Assembly: GCA_036130055.1 (NCBI GenBank)
Contig: JAYYOR010000011.1
Location: forward strand, 41,671-105,670
DNA length: 64,000 bases
Direction of reading: 5' to 3'
Source: TMED69 sp036130055
Lineage (GTDB): Bacteria > Pseudomonadota > Gammaproteobacteria > Ga0077536
A program made the position numbers and the translations under genes. Shown one piece after another: positions 45,146 to 54,161 of the stretch (position 1 is the first letter of the stretch; the number at the start of each line of letters is the position of its first letter). Below the pieces are notes generated by a model. That model saw only the letters and a list, made by a program, of their open reading frames with translations. It did not search any database and was not told the origin of the DNA.

Positions 45146-46417
45146 TTAAATAGAAAAATTATTTTTTATTTTTTTTTGCATCAAGTTTCTTTTTAGTACT
45201 GTGTAAGTAGGTATTCCATTTAAATAAACTGGATAATCCTCACCTTCAATCAATGGCGTTAAATATTCTCTGCATTGATTAGTAATGCCAAACCCATCAG
45301 GTGTGATGTATTCTAACGGTAACATTTTTTCACGATTTGCTACCTTTTCGAGTTCCACACTATCTAAACCCCAAGTATAGGGCTTGTTCGACATCCGCTT
45401 AATGGTTGTCATGACTGATGTTTTTCCCATTAAGGCTAAGTCAACAGCATGTTTGCCAACTGCCTGTGCTTGCTCTACGTCGGTTTTAGACGCAATATGC
45501 CTGGCTGATCTCTGTAAGTAGTCTGCAACTGCCCAATGATTTTTTAGTTTAAGTTCTTTTTCGATTAATCGAGCGATATAGAGTGCCGCCCCACCAAGCT
45601 GGGCGTGCCCGAATGCATCCCTTCCCTTATTCTCTATCAGAAAATCTCCATTTTGTTGTCTAACACCCTCAGATACTATAATGGAGCAAAACCCCACTCG
45701 TTTTACCGTATCTTTTACTTTTTGGAGGAATTTATTGCTCTGAAAAGGAACCTCCGGAAACAAAATAATGTGGGGAGCATCATCTTGTTTTTTTTGAGCC
45801 AAACCTCCCGAAGAGGCGATCCAGCCTGCATGTCGCCCCATTACTTCGAGTACAAAAACTTTTGTTGAGGTTCTTGCCATTGAAGCTACATCTAGACTTG
45901 CTTCTAAAATTGAGGTTGCTACATACTTTGCAACTGAGCCAAATCCAGGACAACAGTCCGTTTCAGGTAGATCATTATCGATTGTTTTTGGGATGCCTAT
46001 ACACTTGATATCTATGGCTTGTTCCTTAAGGAAATCGGCTAAATTTTTTGTGGTGTCTTGTGAATCACCACCACCATTATAAAAGAAATAACCGATGTCA
46101 TGAGCTGCGAGCACTTCAACTATACGTTGATACTTTTCAAGATTGTTTTTTAAATCTCCTAATTTATATCTACAAGACCCAAAAGCACCGGCTGGTGTTG
46201 TTTTTAGTCCTTCTAGTTCTTGAGAGCTGTTTAAAGAGGTATCGATTAAATTTTCTTGTAGTGCGCCGATTATTCCGTTTTCTCCTGCGAATACTTTATT
46301 AATTTTGTCAGCATTATCTCGCGCGTTTTTTAAAACCCCATAAGCTGAGGCATTTATTACAGCAGTTACACCACCGGATTGAGCATAAAAGCCATTTTTG
46401 ATTTTCTGACTGTTCAT
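45146..46417 (-). CDS. pfp: PPi-dependent 6-phosphofructokinase
   Basis: This enzyme reversibly phosphorylates fructose-6-phosphate using PPi instead of ATP. In some methanotrophs and sulfur oxidisers it also acts on sedoheptulose phosphates. The 423-residue product has NGGGDSQDT, with Asp at the position where ATP-type enzymes have Gly, and PKTIDNDLP with Lys in place of the Gly of ATP-type PGTIDND. Both are signatures of PPi use. EVMGRHAGWIA and the substrate site are intact. It is upstream of hppA on the same strand, forming a PPi module. Confidence 0.93.
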   Translation of the reverse strand: MNSQKIKNGFYAQSGGVTAVINASAYGVLKNARDNADKINKVFAGENGIIGALQENLIDTSLNSSQELEGLKTTPAGAFGSCRYKLGDLKNNLEKYQRIVEVLAAHDIGYFFYNGGGDSQDTTKNLADFLKEQAIDIKCIGIPKTIDNDLPETDCCPGFGSVAKYVATSILEASLDVASMARTSTKVFVLEVMGRHAGWIASSGGLAQKKQDDAPHIILFPEVPFQSNKFLQKVKDTVKRVGFCSIIVSEGVRQQNGDFLIENKGRDAFGHAQLGGAALYIARLIEKELKLKNHWAVADYLQRSARHIASKTDVEQAQAVGKHAVDLALMGKTSVMTTIKRMSNKPYTWGLDSVELEKVANREKMLPLEYITPDGFGITNQCREYLTPLIEGEDYPVYLNGIPTYTVLKRNLMQKKIKNNFSI

Positions 46418-46555
46418 CTATTAAATTAAAAAAAATAAGAAAGTATGATTATAACTCAAACAGGGCTGTAAGGTGTAGAATGATTTAAAGTTATTGTACA
46501 ATTTAAACGATTAATTTCTTTTGAAAAGTAATGCCTGCCTCATAAGTAAAAAAAA

Positions 46556-48001
46556 ATGATTTTCAAAGCTATATTTCTTTCGATTAATCTCCTGCTGGCT
46601 GCTACAGTCTTTGCAGTAGAGTTGCCGGATTTAGGAGATTCTTCTGGTAGTCTAATTTCGCCAATGAAGGAACGTCAAATTTCAAAAGCTGTATTAGGTC
46701 AGATGAGACAAGCAGGGGCTCCGTTTATAGAAGATGAGACAATATTAAAGTATTTAAATGACCTGCTTAATGAACTTGCCCGTCATACTAACTATGAAGG
46801 TGAGTTTGAGATGTGTTTGCTCGAATCAAATGCTATAAATGCTTTTGCGGTGCCGGGGGGATTGATTTGTTTTCATTCTGGTTTAATCCTCGAGACTCAG
46901 GATGAGGCGGAACTAGTTTCGGTTCTGGCGCATGAAATAACGCATATAACCCAACGTCATGGGGCACGAATGTTCGAGAGCTCCTCTCGAATGAAGGTCC
47001 CCATGATAGCTGCGATGTTATCCGCTATGGCACTAGCCGTAGCAGATCCGCAAGCAGGGTATGCGGCGTTGATGGCTACGCAAGCGGCTGGAACTCAGTT
47101 TCGAATAAACTTCACTCGTTCAAATGAGAAAGAAGCGGATGCAATAGGTATTAAGTTGATGAGTCAGTCCGGATACGATACAGATGGGATGCCAAATTTT
47201 TTCAATAGAATGTATAAAGCAAATCGATATAGCGATCCTAAGATGGTTCCTGAATATTTGCGCACACATCCATTAACAATTAATAGGATTTCCGAAGCAG
47301 CCTCAAGAGCCAAAGATTTGCAGCCAACCAAAAAAAAACTTACTTCATTGAACTATCATCTTATGTTAGCGCGATTAAGAGCGATTACTTCTAAAAATCC
47401 TGCAGAAACCCTGGAGTTTTTTAATGATAATGTCGAGCAAATGCAAGGGAATAAAAAACTCAGTGCGCAATATGGAAGAGTTATTACCCAGCGGCGTTTA
47501 AATAAATTTGAGGATGCTAGAAATGACATTACCAAATTGCTCTCTGCAAACCCAAACCTAATTCCGTTATATATTGAAGCCAGTGATATTGATAGAGACG
47601 AGGGTAATTTCCTAAGATCTTTGGAGACAATTAACATAGCCTATGCGAAAGAGCCTGATAATCTTGCGGTCGCTTATAGCTTGATCGAAAGCTTAATGAT
47701 CTTAAACTTACCACTTGAAGCAAAGAAAATTATAAGACAATTTGAGATTGACTCTAGACGCGGGCCAAAATTTCATAAAACTTTGGCCGATATCGAGTTT
47801 TCTTTAGGGCAACCAGAATTATCTAATATATCTATGGCTGAGTATTTTTTCGAATTGGGCGATCTTCCCAGTGCAATTACCCAGTTGCGGATTGCAACTG
47901 GTTCAGGGAAGCTAAGTAATTATCATAGATTGAAAGCCACAGCTAGGCTTCAACAATTAGAAGGGAAGCTGGCCGACAGGCTTGACGAGCGTAAAAAGTA
48001 A
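46556..48001 (+). CDS. BepA-like periplasmic M48 metalloprotease with TPR domain
   Basis: BepA (YfgC) helps LptD assemble in the outer membrane and degrades misfolded barrels. The 481-residue product has a cleavable signal (about 1-19), an M48 domain with the zinc motif HEITH (H126, E127, H130), the third ligand in NEKEADAIGIKLM (near 200), and a C-terminal half of helical repeats (about 265-475) consistent with TPRs. It stands alone between the pfp promoter region and a tRNA gene. The orthology to BepA is likely but not proven by context. Confidence 0.88.
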   Translation: MIFKAIFLSINLLLAATVFAVELPDLGDSSGSLISPMKERQISKAVLGQMRQAGAPFIEDETILKYLNDLLNELARHTNYEGEFEMCLLESNAINAFAVPGGLICFHSGLILETQDEAELVSVLAHEITHITQRHGARMFESSSRMKVPMIAAMLSAMALAVADPQAGYAALMATQAAGTQFRINFTRSNEKEADAIGIKLMSQSGYDTDGMPNFFNRMYKANRYSDPKMVPEYLRTHPLTINRISEAASRAKDLQPTKKKLTSLNYHLMLARLRAITSKNPAETLEFFNDNVEQMQGNKKLSAQYGRVITQRRLNKFEDARNDITKLLSANPNLIPLYIEASDIDRDEGNFLRSLETINIAYAKEPDNLAVAYSLIESLMILNLPLEAKKIIRQFEIDSRRGPKFHKTLADIEFSLGQPELSNISMAEYFFELGDLPSAITQLRIATGSGKLSNYHRLKATARLQQLEGKLADRLDERKK

Positions 48002-48017
48002 TTATTTTATTTTTAGT

Positions 48018-48093
48018 TGGTGGGCCGTGTAGGGTTCGAACCTACGACCAACGGATTAAAAGTCCGGTGCTCTACCAGCTGAGCTAACGGCCC
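48018..48093 (-). tRNA. tRNA-Lys (anticodon UUU)
   Basis: The minus strand folds as a 76-nt cloverleaf with encoded CCA: acceptor GGGCCGT paired with ACGGCCC, D-arm TAGCTCAGCTGGTAGAGCA, anticodon loop CTTTTAA (UUU, 48060-48058) and T-arm GGTTCGAACC. It closely resembles E. coli tRNA-Lys. It is convergent with the BepA-like gene, 17 bp from that gene's stop. Confidence 0.97.
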
Positions 48094-48403
48094 CGTTTGG
48101 TTACGATTACGACTCTGAAAGAGTTCATATTAAGATGTATAGTTCGTGATCTATAAATCAAACCCACTCCATAATTCTTCCTTTAAAACAAACCGTTTAT
48201 TTTAACATTATATTTTTTTTAAATGCAGATAAATATTAACTAAAAATGAAAGGTTTTTATGCGAATTAATTCAGTTAAGTTATTTCTTCATTGGTCATTC
48301 AGTTTCCCGTAATACTAGGAAATTTAAGAACTAATGTACATTCATAGGAATATGATACACTTTACCATGTATTTTCAACTAATTTTAGTGTTTAGGTACA
48401 GTT
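48094..48403. other. 310 bp intergenic gap, no gene found
   Basis: This AT-rich stretch separates the divergent tRNA-Lys and fmdB genes and must hold promoters for both. I see no open frame longer than a few codons, no strong hairpin and no repeat. TATGAT at about 48351-48356 could be a -10 for fmdB-aspS, but no convincing -35 accompanies it. Confidence 0.5.
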
Positions 48404-48706
48404 ATGCCGATTTATGAATATCAATGTAACAGCTGTAAAGCTAGTTTTGAAGTAATGCAAAAAATATCAGATGGACCTCCGGATCAATGCCCGTACTGCG
48501 GACATAATGAGTTAACGAAGCTTATTTCAAAAGTGGGTTTTAAGCTAAAAGGGACTGGTTGGTATGAAACTGACTTTAAAGATAAGAAAATTGAAGGGAA
48601 AGAGGAGAAAACCACCAAGCCAAACACTGAGAAAAAAAAGTCAAAGCAAGTAAAAAACGAGCCCTCAAAAAGTAAGAAGCCTGTTGCATCAGGAGAGGTG
48701 AAATGA
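48404..48706 (+). CDS. FmdB family zinc-ribbon protein
   Basis: The 100-residue product has the FmdB/CxxC zinc ribbon: MPIYEYQCNSCKASFEV (first CxxC, residues 8-11) and DQCPYCGH (second CxxC, about 30-33), then KLISKVGFKLKGTGWYETDF, typical of the proteobacterial subgroup. The tail (about 60-100) is rich in Lys and Glu and probably disordered. Function is unknown; the gene often precedes aspS in gammaproteobacteria, as here. Confidence 0.88.
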   Translation: MPIYEYQCNSCKASFEVMQKISDGPPDQCPYCGHNELTKLISKVGFKLKGTGWYETDFKDKKIEGKEEKTTKPNTEKKKSKQVKNEPSKSKKPVASGEVK

Positions 48707-48746
48707 GGGCAGAATTGGCTAAGTCCTTAACGCGAAGTGTTTTTTT

Positions 48747-50519
48747 ATGAGAAGTAATTTTTGCGGAGATATATCTGAAAACGATATTGGAGAATCAGTC
48801 TGGCTATGTGGATGGTTACATACGAGAAGGGACCACGGCGGAGTAATTTTTATTGACTTAAGGGATACTAAAGGAAAGGTTCAATGTGTATTTGATCCTC
48901 AGAAAAAGCAGATGTTCGAGGCCGCGGAGCGACTCCGAAGTGAATTCGTGTTAAGAGTAAAGGGCACTGTGCGGGCCCGCCCTGAAGGGACAGTAAACAA
49001 TGAATTACCCACAGGAAAAGTTGAGGTCTTGGTTGATGAGTTGCATATATTAAATGAGGCTAATACCCCACCCTTTCCAGTTGACACGGACGAGAGTAAT
49101 TCTGAAACTAGGCTGAGGTTTAGATATATTGACTTAAGAAGCTCAAGAATTAAAAATAATATAAAACTTCGAGCAAACGTGTGTAAGTATCTAAGAAGGT
49201 TTCTGGAGGAAAGGGTTTTTATTGAAATTGAAACACCGATCCTAACAAAAGCCACTCCAGAAGGTGCTCGAGACTACCTAGTACCCAGCCGAACTCAGCC
49301 TGGACATTTCTTTGCATTACCACAATCACCACAGCTTTTTAAACAGCTTTTAATGATCTCGGGTTTTGATAGATATTTCCAAATTGTAAAATGCTTCAGG
49401 GACGAGGATCTTCGTTCAGATAGACAGCCGGAATTTACTCAACTGGATATTGAAATGTCTTTTATAACAGAAGAAGAAATAATCACCTTAATGGAAGAAA
49501 TGGTGCGTTCTTTGTTTTTAGAGGTCAAATCTATAGTTTTACCCAAATCCTTCAATAGGATAACATATCAAGAAGCTTTGAATCGGTATGGTACTGACCG
49601 ACCCGATTTAAGAAATCCTTTACACTTAATTGAAATTACAGATATCACGAAAAAATCGAGCTTTAAAGTCTTTTCAGAGCCTGCAGCAGATTCCAAAGGT
49701 CGCGTTGTGGTAATGAGGGTGCCAGGGGGTGGAAGTCTTACTCGGAAACAATTGGACGATTACACTGATCTTGTGGCAAATCACGGTGCAAAAGGTCTAG
49801 CCTATATAAAGATAAATGATGTAAATTCCGGTAGTGAAGGCCTACAGTCGCCTATTATCAAGTTTTTGGAACAGGAAGTATTGGAAAAAATTTTAGAAGT
49901 AACGTCTGCTTCCTCCGGTGATTTACTTTTTTTCGGTGCTGGCGTAGCTAAAACAGTAAATGCATCTATGGCCGCTCTTCGAGAAAATTTAGCTGAAGAT
50001 TTAAAATTAATTAGGGAAGAATGGTCTCCATGTTGGGTTACAGATTTTCCTTTATTTGAAAAGGATGAGAAGGGAGGACTTTCTTCGCTTCATCACCCAT
50101 TTACTGCCCCGATTCAGGAGATTGAAGAAGTTGAGTCAGATCCGGAACATGCTAACTCGAGGGCATATGATCTCGTTCTTAATGGTTACGAGATTGGTGG
50201 CGGCTCTATAAGAATAAATAAATCAGCAATTCAAAAACGGATTTTTAATTTACTCGGTCTTAGCTCAAATGAGGCTGAGGAAAAGTTTGCTTTTTTTACT
50301 GAAGCTTTGGACTATGGTTGTCCTCCGCATGGCGGCATTGCATTTGGAATTGATCGGTTGGTGATGTTATTAGCAAAGGAAGAATCCATTAGGGAAGTAA
50401 TTGCCTTTCCAAAAACTCAAACGGCAACTTGCCCACTTACAAGAGCGCCCAGTTTAATCTCAGATCAAAACCTTTCTGAGCTGTATCTATCTTCAAAAGC
50501 AAACAACAAAAAAAATTGA
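48747..50519 (+). CDS. aspS: Aspartyl-tRNA synthetase
   Basis: AspRS charges tRNA-Asp. The 590-residue product is the bacterial long form, with an N-terminal OB-fold anticodon domain (about 1-110, GWLHTRRDHGGVIFIDLRD), the class II core (motif 2 FRDEDLRSDRQPEFTQLD, motif 3 GIAFGIDRLVMLL) and the inserted GAD domain (about 290-420). It lies 41 bp after fmdB. Elsewhere aspS is followed directly by yebC-ruvC; here a minus-strand aminotransferase and nadA come between. Confidence 0.98.
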   Translation: MRSNFCGDISENDIGESVWLCGWLHTRRDHGGVIFIDLRDTKGKVQCVFDPQKKQMFEAAERLRSEFVLRVKGTVRARPEGTVNNELPTGKVEVLVDELHILNEANTPPFPVDTDESNSETRLRFRYIDLRSSRIKNNIKLRANVCKYLRRFLEERVFIEIETPILTKATPEGARDYLVPSRTQPGHFFALPQSPQLFKQLLMISGFDRYFQIVKCFRDEDLRSDRQPEFTQLDIEMSFITEEEIITLMEEMVRSLFLEVKSIVLPKSFNRITYQEALNRYGTDRPDLRNPLHLIEITDITKKSSFKVFSEPAADSKGRVVVMRVPGGGSLTRKQLDDYTDLVANHGAKGLAYIKINDVNSGSEGLQSPIIKFLEQEVLEKILEVTSASSGDLLFFGAGVAKTVNASMAALRENLAEDLKLIREEWSPCWVTDFPLFEKDEKGGLSSLHHPFTAPIQEIEEVESDPEHANSRAYDLVLNGYEIGGGSIRINKSAIQKRIFNLLGLSSNEAEEKFAFFTEALDYGCPPHGGIAFGIDRLVMLLAKEESIREVIAFPKTQTATCPLTRAPSLISDQNLSELYLSSKANNKKN

Positions 50520-50530
50520 TATGCCATATA

Positions 50531-51631
50531 TTAAGTTTTACTTCGGATTATTGCCGCTACTCTATCCTGATCCTCTTTTTTTAACCAAGGGTGAATTGGT
50601 AAGCTTAGTACTTCGTTACATATCTTTTTCGTAGTCTGACAATTAGGTTCTTTATTCTCGTCAGAGTACGGCGGATAATCATACAAAGGTTGTTCATAAT
50701 AGATCGCAAAGGGCACTTTATGTTTTTTTAAGTTCTTTATAATCGTGGAGCGGTTTTTTACTTTCACAGTATACTGAGCCCATACACTGGTACCATTCTC
50801 TATAACTTTTGGAGTTTGTAAAAGCTTTTTTTCGTCTTGTAATAACCTTGTATAGCGATCTGCTAGATATTGGCGCAGCTTAATTTCTTCATTAAATGTT
50901 TTTATTTTTTCTAGGAGCACCGCGGCTTGTAACGAATCTAGCCTGCTATTTACTCCAAGATACTTAAAGTTATTTTTTGAAACTTGTCCATGATCTTTCA
51001 GGCTTCTCATTAAACTATTAAGCTTGACATTATTAGTGAAAATAGCTCCGCCATCTCCATAACAACCAAGAGGTTTGGTCGGAAAAAAACTTGTACAGCC
51101 TATGTCACTAAAAGAACAGGATCTTTTGCCGTTTAGAGTGGCACCAAAACTTTGTGCACCATCTTCGATAACAAATAGTGCGTGTTCTTTTGCAATCGCA
51201 TTAATTCGACTAAAATCTGCACATTGCCCGAAAATGCTTACAGGTAATATTGCCTTTGTTTTTTTATTTATTTTTGCTTTTATCTTTTCTGGATCGATAT
51301 TAAAAGTATTCTCATCAATGTCTGCAAACACGGGAGTCGCGCCGGTCAACTTGATCATTTCAGCAGTTGCAACATAGGTAAAGGGGCTCGTTATTACTTG
51401 ATCTCCTTTCCCAATACCCAGAGCCATTAAGCTTAAAAACAATGAATCTGAGCCGTTTGCAGTGGTAATACAGAATTTCACTCCAACGTATTCCGCTAGG
51501 ATTTCTTCTAGTTCTGTAATCTCCGGTCCATTTATAAATTGTTTATGGTTGAAAACTGTGTCGAATCTTTTCTTTAAATTGTTCTCGATTCTTTTAAACT
51601 GATTGTCTAGATCAATAAACTTCATGGACAT
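50531..51631 (-). CDS. WbpE-like DegT/DnrJ/EryC1 sugar aminotransferase
   Basis: This PLP-dependent aminotransferase acts on a keto nucleotide sugar. Its 366 residues resemble WbpE, which makes the 3-amino group of UDP-2,3-diacetamido glucuronate. NGPEITELEEILAEYVG, TSPFTYVATAE, VSIFGQCADF and FFPTKPLGCYGDGGAIFT (PLP lysine K186) are the matching segments. No partner genes (wbpB, wbpD, wbpI) are next to it: it is convergent with aspS and divergent from nadA. The exact substrate is an inference from recalled similarity. Confidence 0.8.
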   Translation of the reverse strand: MSMKFIDLDNQFKRIENNLKKRFDTVFNHKQFINGPEITELEEILAEYVGVKFCITTANGSDSLFLSLMALGIGKGDQVITSPFTYVATAEMIKLTGATPVFADIDENTFNIDPEKIKAKINKKTKAILPVSIFGQCADFSRINAIAKEHALFVIEDGAQSFGATLNGKRSCSFSDIGCTSFFPTKPLGCYGDGGAIFTNNVKLNSLMRSLKDHGQVSKNNFKYLGVNSRLDSLQAAVLLEKIKTFNEEIKLRQYLADRYTRLLQDEKKLLQTPKVIENGTSVWAQYTVKVKNRSTIIKNLKKHKVPFAIYYEQPLYDYPPYSDENKEPNCQTTKKICNEVLSLPIHPWLKKEDQDRVAAIIRSKT

Positions 51632-51712
51632 ATTTCGACAGCTAATAAAGTGGGGGTTATCTTCAGCACATTTTTACCGTTTATAAAATATTGGAAATGT
51701 TATTAGAAATCA

Positions 51713-51741
51713 TTGCATAATAGTTGATAGACGGCTGATAA
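51713..51741 (+). promoter_or_regulatory. Possible promoter for nadA
   Basis: TTGCAT (51713-51718), a 17 bp spacer and TGATAA (51736-51741) lie in the 204 bp divergent gap between the aminotransferase gene and nadA. The match is modest. The rest of the gap is AT-rich and shows no operator-like palindrome that I can identify. Confidence 0.28.
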
Positions 51742-51835
51742 AAAAATAAATATTAACTTTTTAATATGCATGATTATTATCGCAGTAATTAATTTTGACT
51801 GCAATTTCTTCTAGAAACGGCGAGGAATTTTTATT

Positions 51836-52888
51836 TTGTCATACAATACATTGTTAGAAAACAGGCTAAATAGAGCGGAGGAATACGAATCCGAGACTAA
51901 TCGACACTCTTTGATTGAAGATATAAAAGAACTTTTGGTTAAAAAAAACATCACGTTAGTGGCTCATTACTATACTCCAACCGACATTCAGATAGTAGCA
52001 GAAGCTACTGGTGGGATAGTATCCGATTCACTTGATATGGCTCGGTTCGGAGCTAACAGCTCTTCCCCAACTTTATTGGTTGCCGGAGTTCGCTTTATGG
52101 GAGAAACGGCAAAGATATTAAATCCTGAGAAAACAATCTTGATGCCCGATCTACAAGCGGATTGTTCGTTGGATTTAGGTTGCCCACCTTTAGAATTTGG
52201 TATCTTTTGTGAAGCTAATAAGGAAAGGGAAGTCGTTGTTTACGCTAATACTAGCGCCAGCGTTAAGGCTAAAGCGGATTGGATGGTGACATCCGGAACA
52301 GCGGTTGAACTAGTTGCTTACCTGCATCAGCAAGGCAAGAAAATCTTGTGGGCTCCTGATAAATATTTGGGCGATTTCGTTCAAAGACAGACCGGAGCAG
52401 ATATGCTTATGTGGGATGGCTCCTGCATCGTACATGAAGAATTTAAAGCAAAGGAATTGAGTCAGTTAGTCCTTCAAATGTCTGATGTCGAAGTTCTTGC
52501 TCATCCTGAGTCGAGCAATGGCGTTCTTGAGCAAGCAAATTTTATTGGTTCCACTACGGCCTTAATAAATTATGCAAAAAGTTCAGATGCAAAAAATTTA
52601 ATAGTGGCGACGGATAAAGGAATTTTTTATAAAATGGCAAAGGCTGCTCCAAATAAAAACTTAATTGAGGCACCTACTTCAGGAGAAAGTGCTACTTGCA
52701 AAAGTTGCGGTGCGTGTCCATGGATGTCAATGAATACTTTGGCTTCTTTAAAAGAAAGTATTATTTCAGAGAAAAATAAAGTTGAAGTGTCTGCAGCAAT
52801 CATTTCAGAGGCTAGAAAGCCCATTGAGAGGTTACTTACGTTTGCTTCAAATACTAAAAAAGATATTTTTGGGAATAATGACGCATGA
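51836..52888 (+). CDS. nadA: Quinolinate synthase
   Basis: NadA condenses iminoaspartate with dihydroxyacetone phosphate to quinolinate, using an oxygen-sensitive 4Fe-4S cluster. The 350-residue product has three candidate cluster cysteines: in DLQADCSLDLGCP, in the central GSCIVHEEF and in CKSCGACPWM near the C-terminus. VAHYYTPTDIQ and AHPESSNGVL are substrate-binding segments. It starts with TTG at 51836 and has an AGGA site upstream. nadB is not in the window. Confidence 0.96.
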   Translation: MSYNTLLENRLNRAEEYESETNRHSLIEDIKELLVKKNITLVAHYYTPTDIQIVAEATGGIVSDSLDMARFGANSSSPTLLVAGVRFMGETAKILNPEKTILMPDLQADCSLDLGCPPLEFGIFCEANKEREVVVYANTSASVKAKADWMVTSGTAVELVAYLHQQGKKILWAPDKYLGDFVQRQTGADMLMWDGSCIVHEEFKAKELSQLVLQMSDVEVLAHPESSNGVLEQANFIGSTTALINYAKSSDAKNLIVATDKGIFYKMAKAAPNKNLIEAPTSGESATCKSCGACPWMSMNTLASLKESIISEKNKVEVSAAIISEARKPIERLLTFASNTKKDIFGNNDA

Positions 52889-52903
52889 GAATGGAGGTTT
52901 TTT

Positions 52904-53623
52904 TTGGCGGGACATAGTAAATGGGCGAATATTAAGCATAGAAAAGGAAGGCAAGATGCAATTAGAGGAAAGCTTTTCACAAGATTGATAAGAGAAATAA
53001 CGGTTTCGGCCAAGTTGGGCGGCGCAGACATTAACTCAAATCCTAGATTACGCTCGGCGGTTGAGGCCGCAAACAATTCCAATATGCCAAAAGATAAAAT
53101 CGAACGCGCTATAAATAAAGGAAGCGGTGATCAGGAGACGCAAAATTTAGAAGAAATTCGTTATGAAGGATATTCACCAGGAGGTGCGGCAATAATCGTC
53201 GATTGTGTCACGGATAATAAAAATCGGGCTGTTGCTGAGGTCCGGCATGCTTTCTCAAAAGTTGGCGGTAAACTAGGTACCGAAGGATGTGTCGCTTTTC
53301 TTTTTAAAAAGGTTGGGCTAATTACTGTAGTTGATGTAGATGATGAAGATAAATTTTTAGAAAAAGTTTTGGAATGCGATGTGGATGATGTGCTAAAAAT
53401 CACCGCAGAATCATTCGAGGTAGTGTGCTCACCCGAAGCGTATTTTAACGTTAAAGATTTATTACAATCTTCAGATATAAATTTGTCAAACTCAGAATTA
53501 ACCTTGGTTCCTACCCAAGAAAAAAAATTAAATGAAAAATACCTTGAGCAGACAGAAAAAATGATTGATCTTTTAGAAGAGGTTGATGATGTTCAAAAGG
53601 TTTATACAAATGCGGTTCTCTGA
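52904..53623 (+). CDS. yebC: YebC/TACO1 family protein
   Basis: YebC-family proteins were long listed as transcriptional regulators and are now linked to translation through difficult (proline-rich) stretches. The 239-residue product has the standard MAGHSKWANIKHRKGRQDA start (from TTG at 52904), the GGADINSNPRLRSAVEAA region and the GYSPGGAAIIVDCVTDNKNR core. It is the first gene of the yebC-ruvC-ruvA-ruvB block and overlaps ruvC by 14 bp. Confidence 0.95.
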   Translation: MAGHSKWANIKHRKGRQDAIRGKLFTRLIREITVSAKLGGADINSNPRLRSAVEAANNSNMPKDKIERAINKGSGDQETQNLEEIRYEGYSPGGAAIIVDCVTDNKNRAVAEVRHAFSKVGGKLGTEGCVAFLFKKVGLITVVDVDDEDKFLEKVLECDVDDVLKITAESFEVVCSPEAYFNVKDLLQSSDINLSNSELTLVPTQEKKLNEKYLEQTEKMIDLLEEVDDVQKVYTNAVL

Positions 53624-54158
53624 GAAACCTTCTAATAATCAAAAAAAAAATCTTGATAAAAAAATTCGTATTTTGGGAGTCGATCCTGGCTCCCGGGTTT
53701 CGGGCTATGCACTGGTGGACCTAAATAGGAATAAGTTAGATTTAATTGATTATGGGAGTGTAAAACTTCCAGCAAAAGTCGATGGCGAAAAATTAGAGAA
53801 ATTATTTGAGTTTTTGACGATGATAATTAATAAATTTAAACCAGATATGCTTGCATTAGAAAAAGTTTTTATTGGGAAAAATGCAGTTTCTGCGATTAAA
53901 TTAGGACAAGTAAGGGGAGTCATTTTGCTTACCTGTCAAAGATTAGAGGTTGAACAATTTGACTATTCTCCTAATGAAATAAAAAAGGCATTAACCGGCA
54001 TTGGTCATGCTTCAAAAGAACAGATTCAATTTATGGCAAAACAAATATTTAAATTGAAGAAGACTCCCGAAGTTGATGCAGCAGATGCAATAGCTGTTGC
54101 TGTGTGTCATGCTAATAATTACACATATAAAAAACTGATGTTGAGTGCGGAAAGATAA
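53610..54158 (+). CDS. ruvC: Holliday junction endonuclease RuvC
   Basis: RuvC cuts Holliday junctions symmetrically. The ATG at 53610 gives 182 residues with an N-terminal extension of about 18 residues before ILGVDPGSRVSGYAL (catalytic Asp). The second acidic residue is in ALEKVFIGKNAVSAIKLGQ and the last pair in EVDAADAIAVAVCH. Earlier in-frame starts from 53583 exist but lie deeper inside yebC. It is followed 3 bp later by ruvA. Confidence 0.95.
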   Translation: MRFSEKPSNNQKKNLDKKIRILGVDPGSRVSGYALVDLNRNKLDLIDYGSVKLPAKVDGEKLEKLFEFLTMIINKFKPDMLALEKVFIGKNAVSAIKLGQVRGVILLTCQRLEVEQFDYSPNEIKKALTGIGHASKEQIQFMAKQIFKLKKTPEVDAADAIAVAVCHANNYTYKKLMLSAER

Positions 54159-54161
54159 TAA

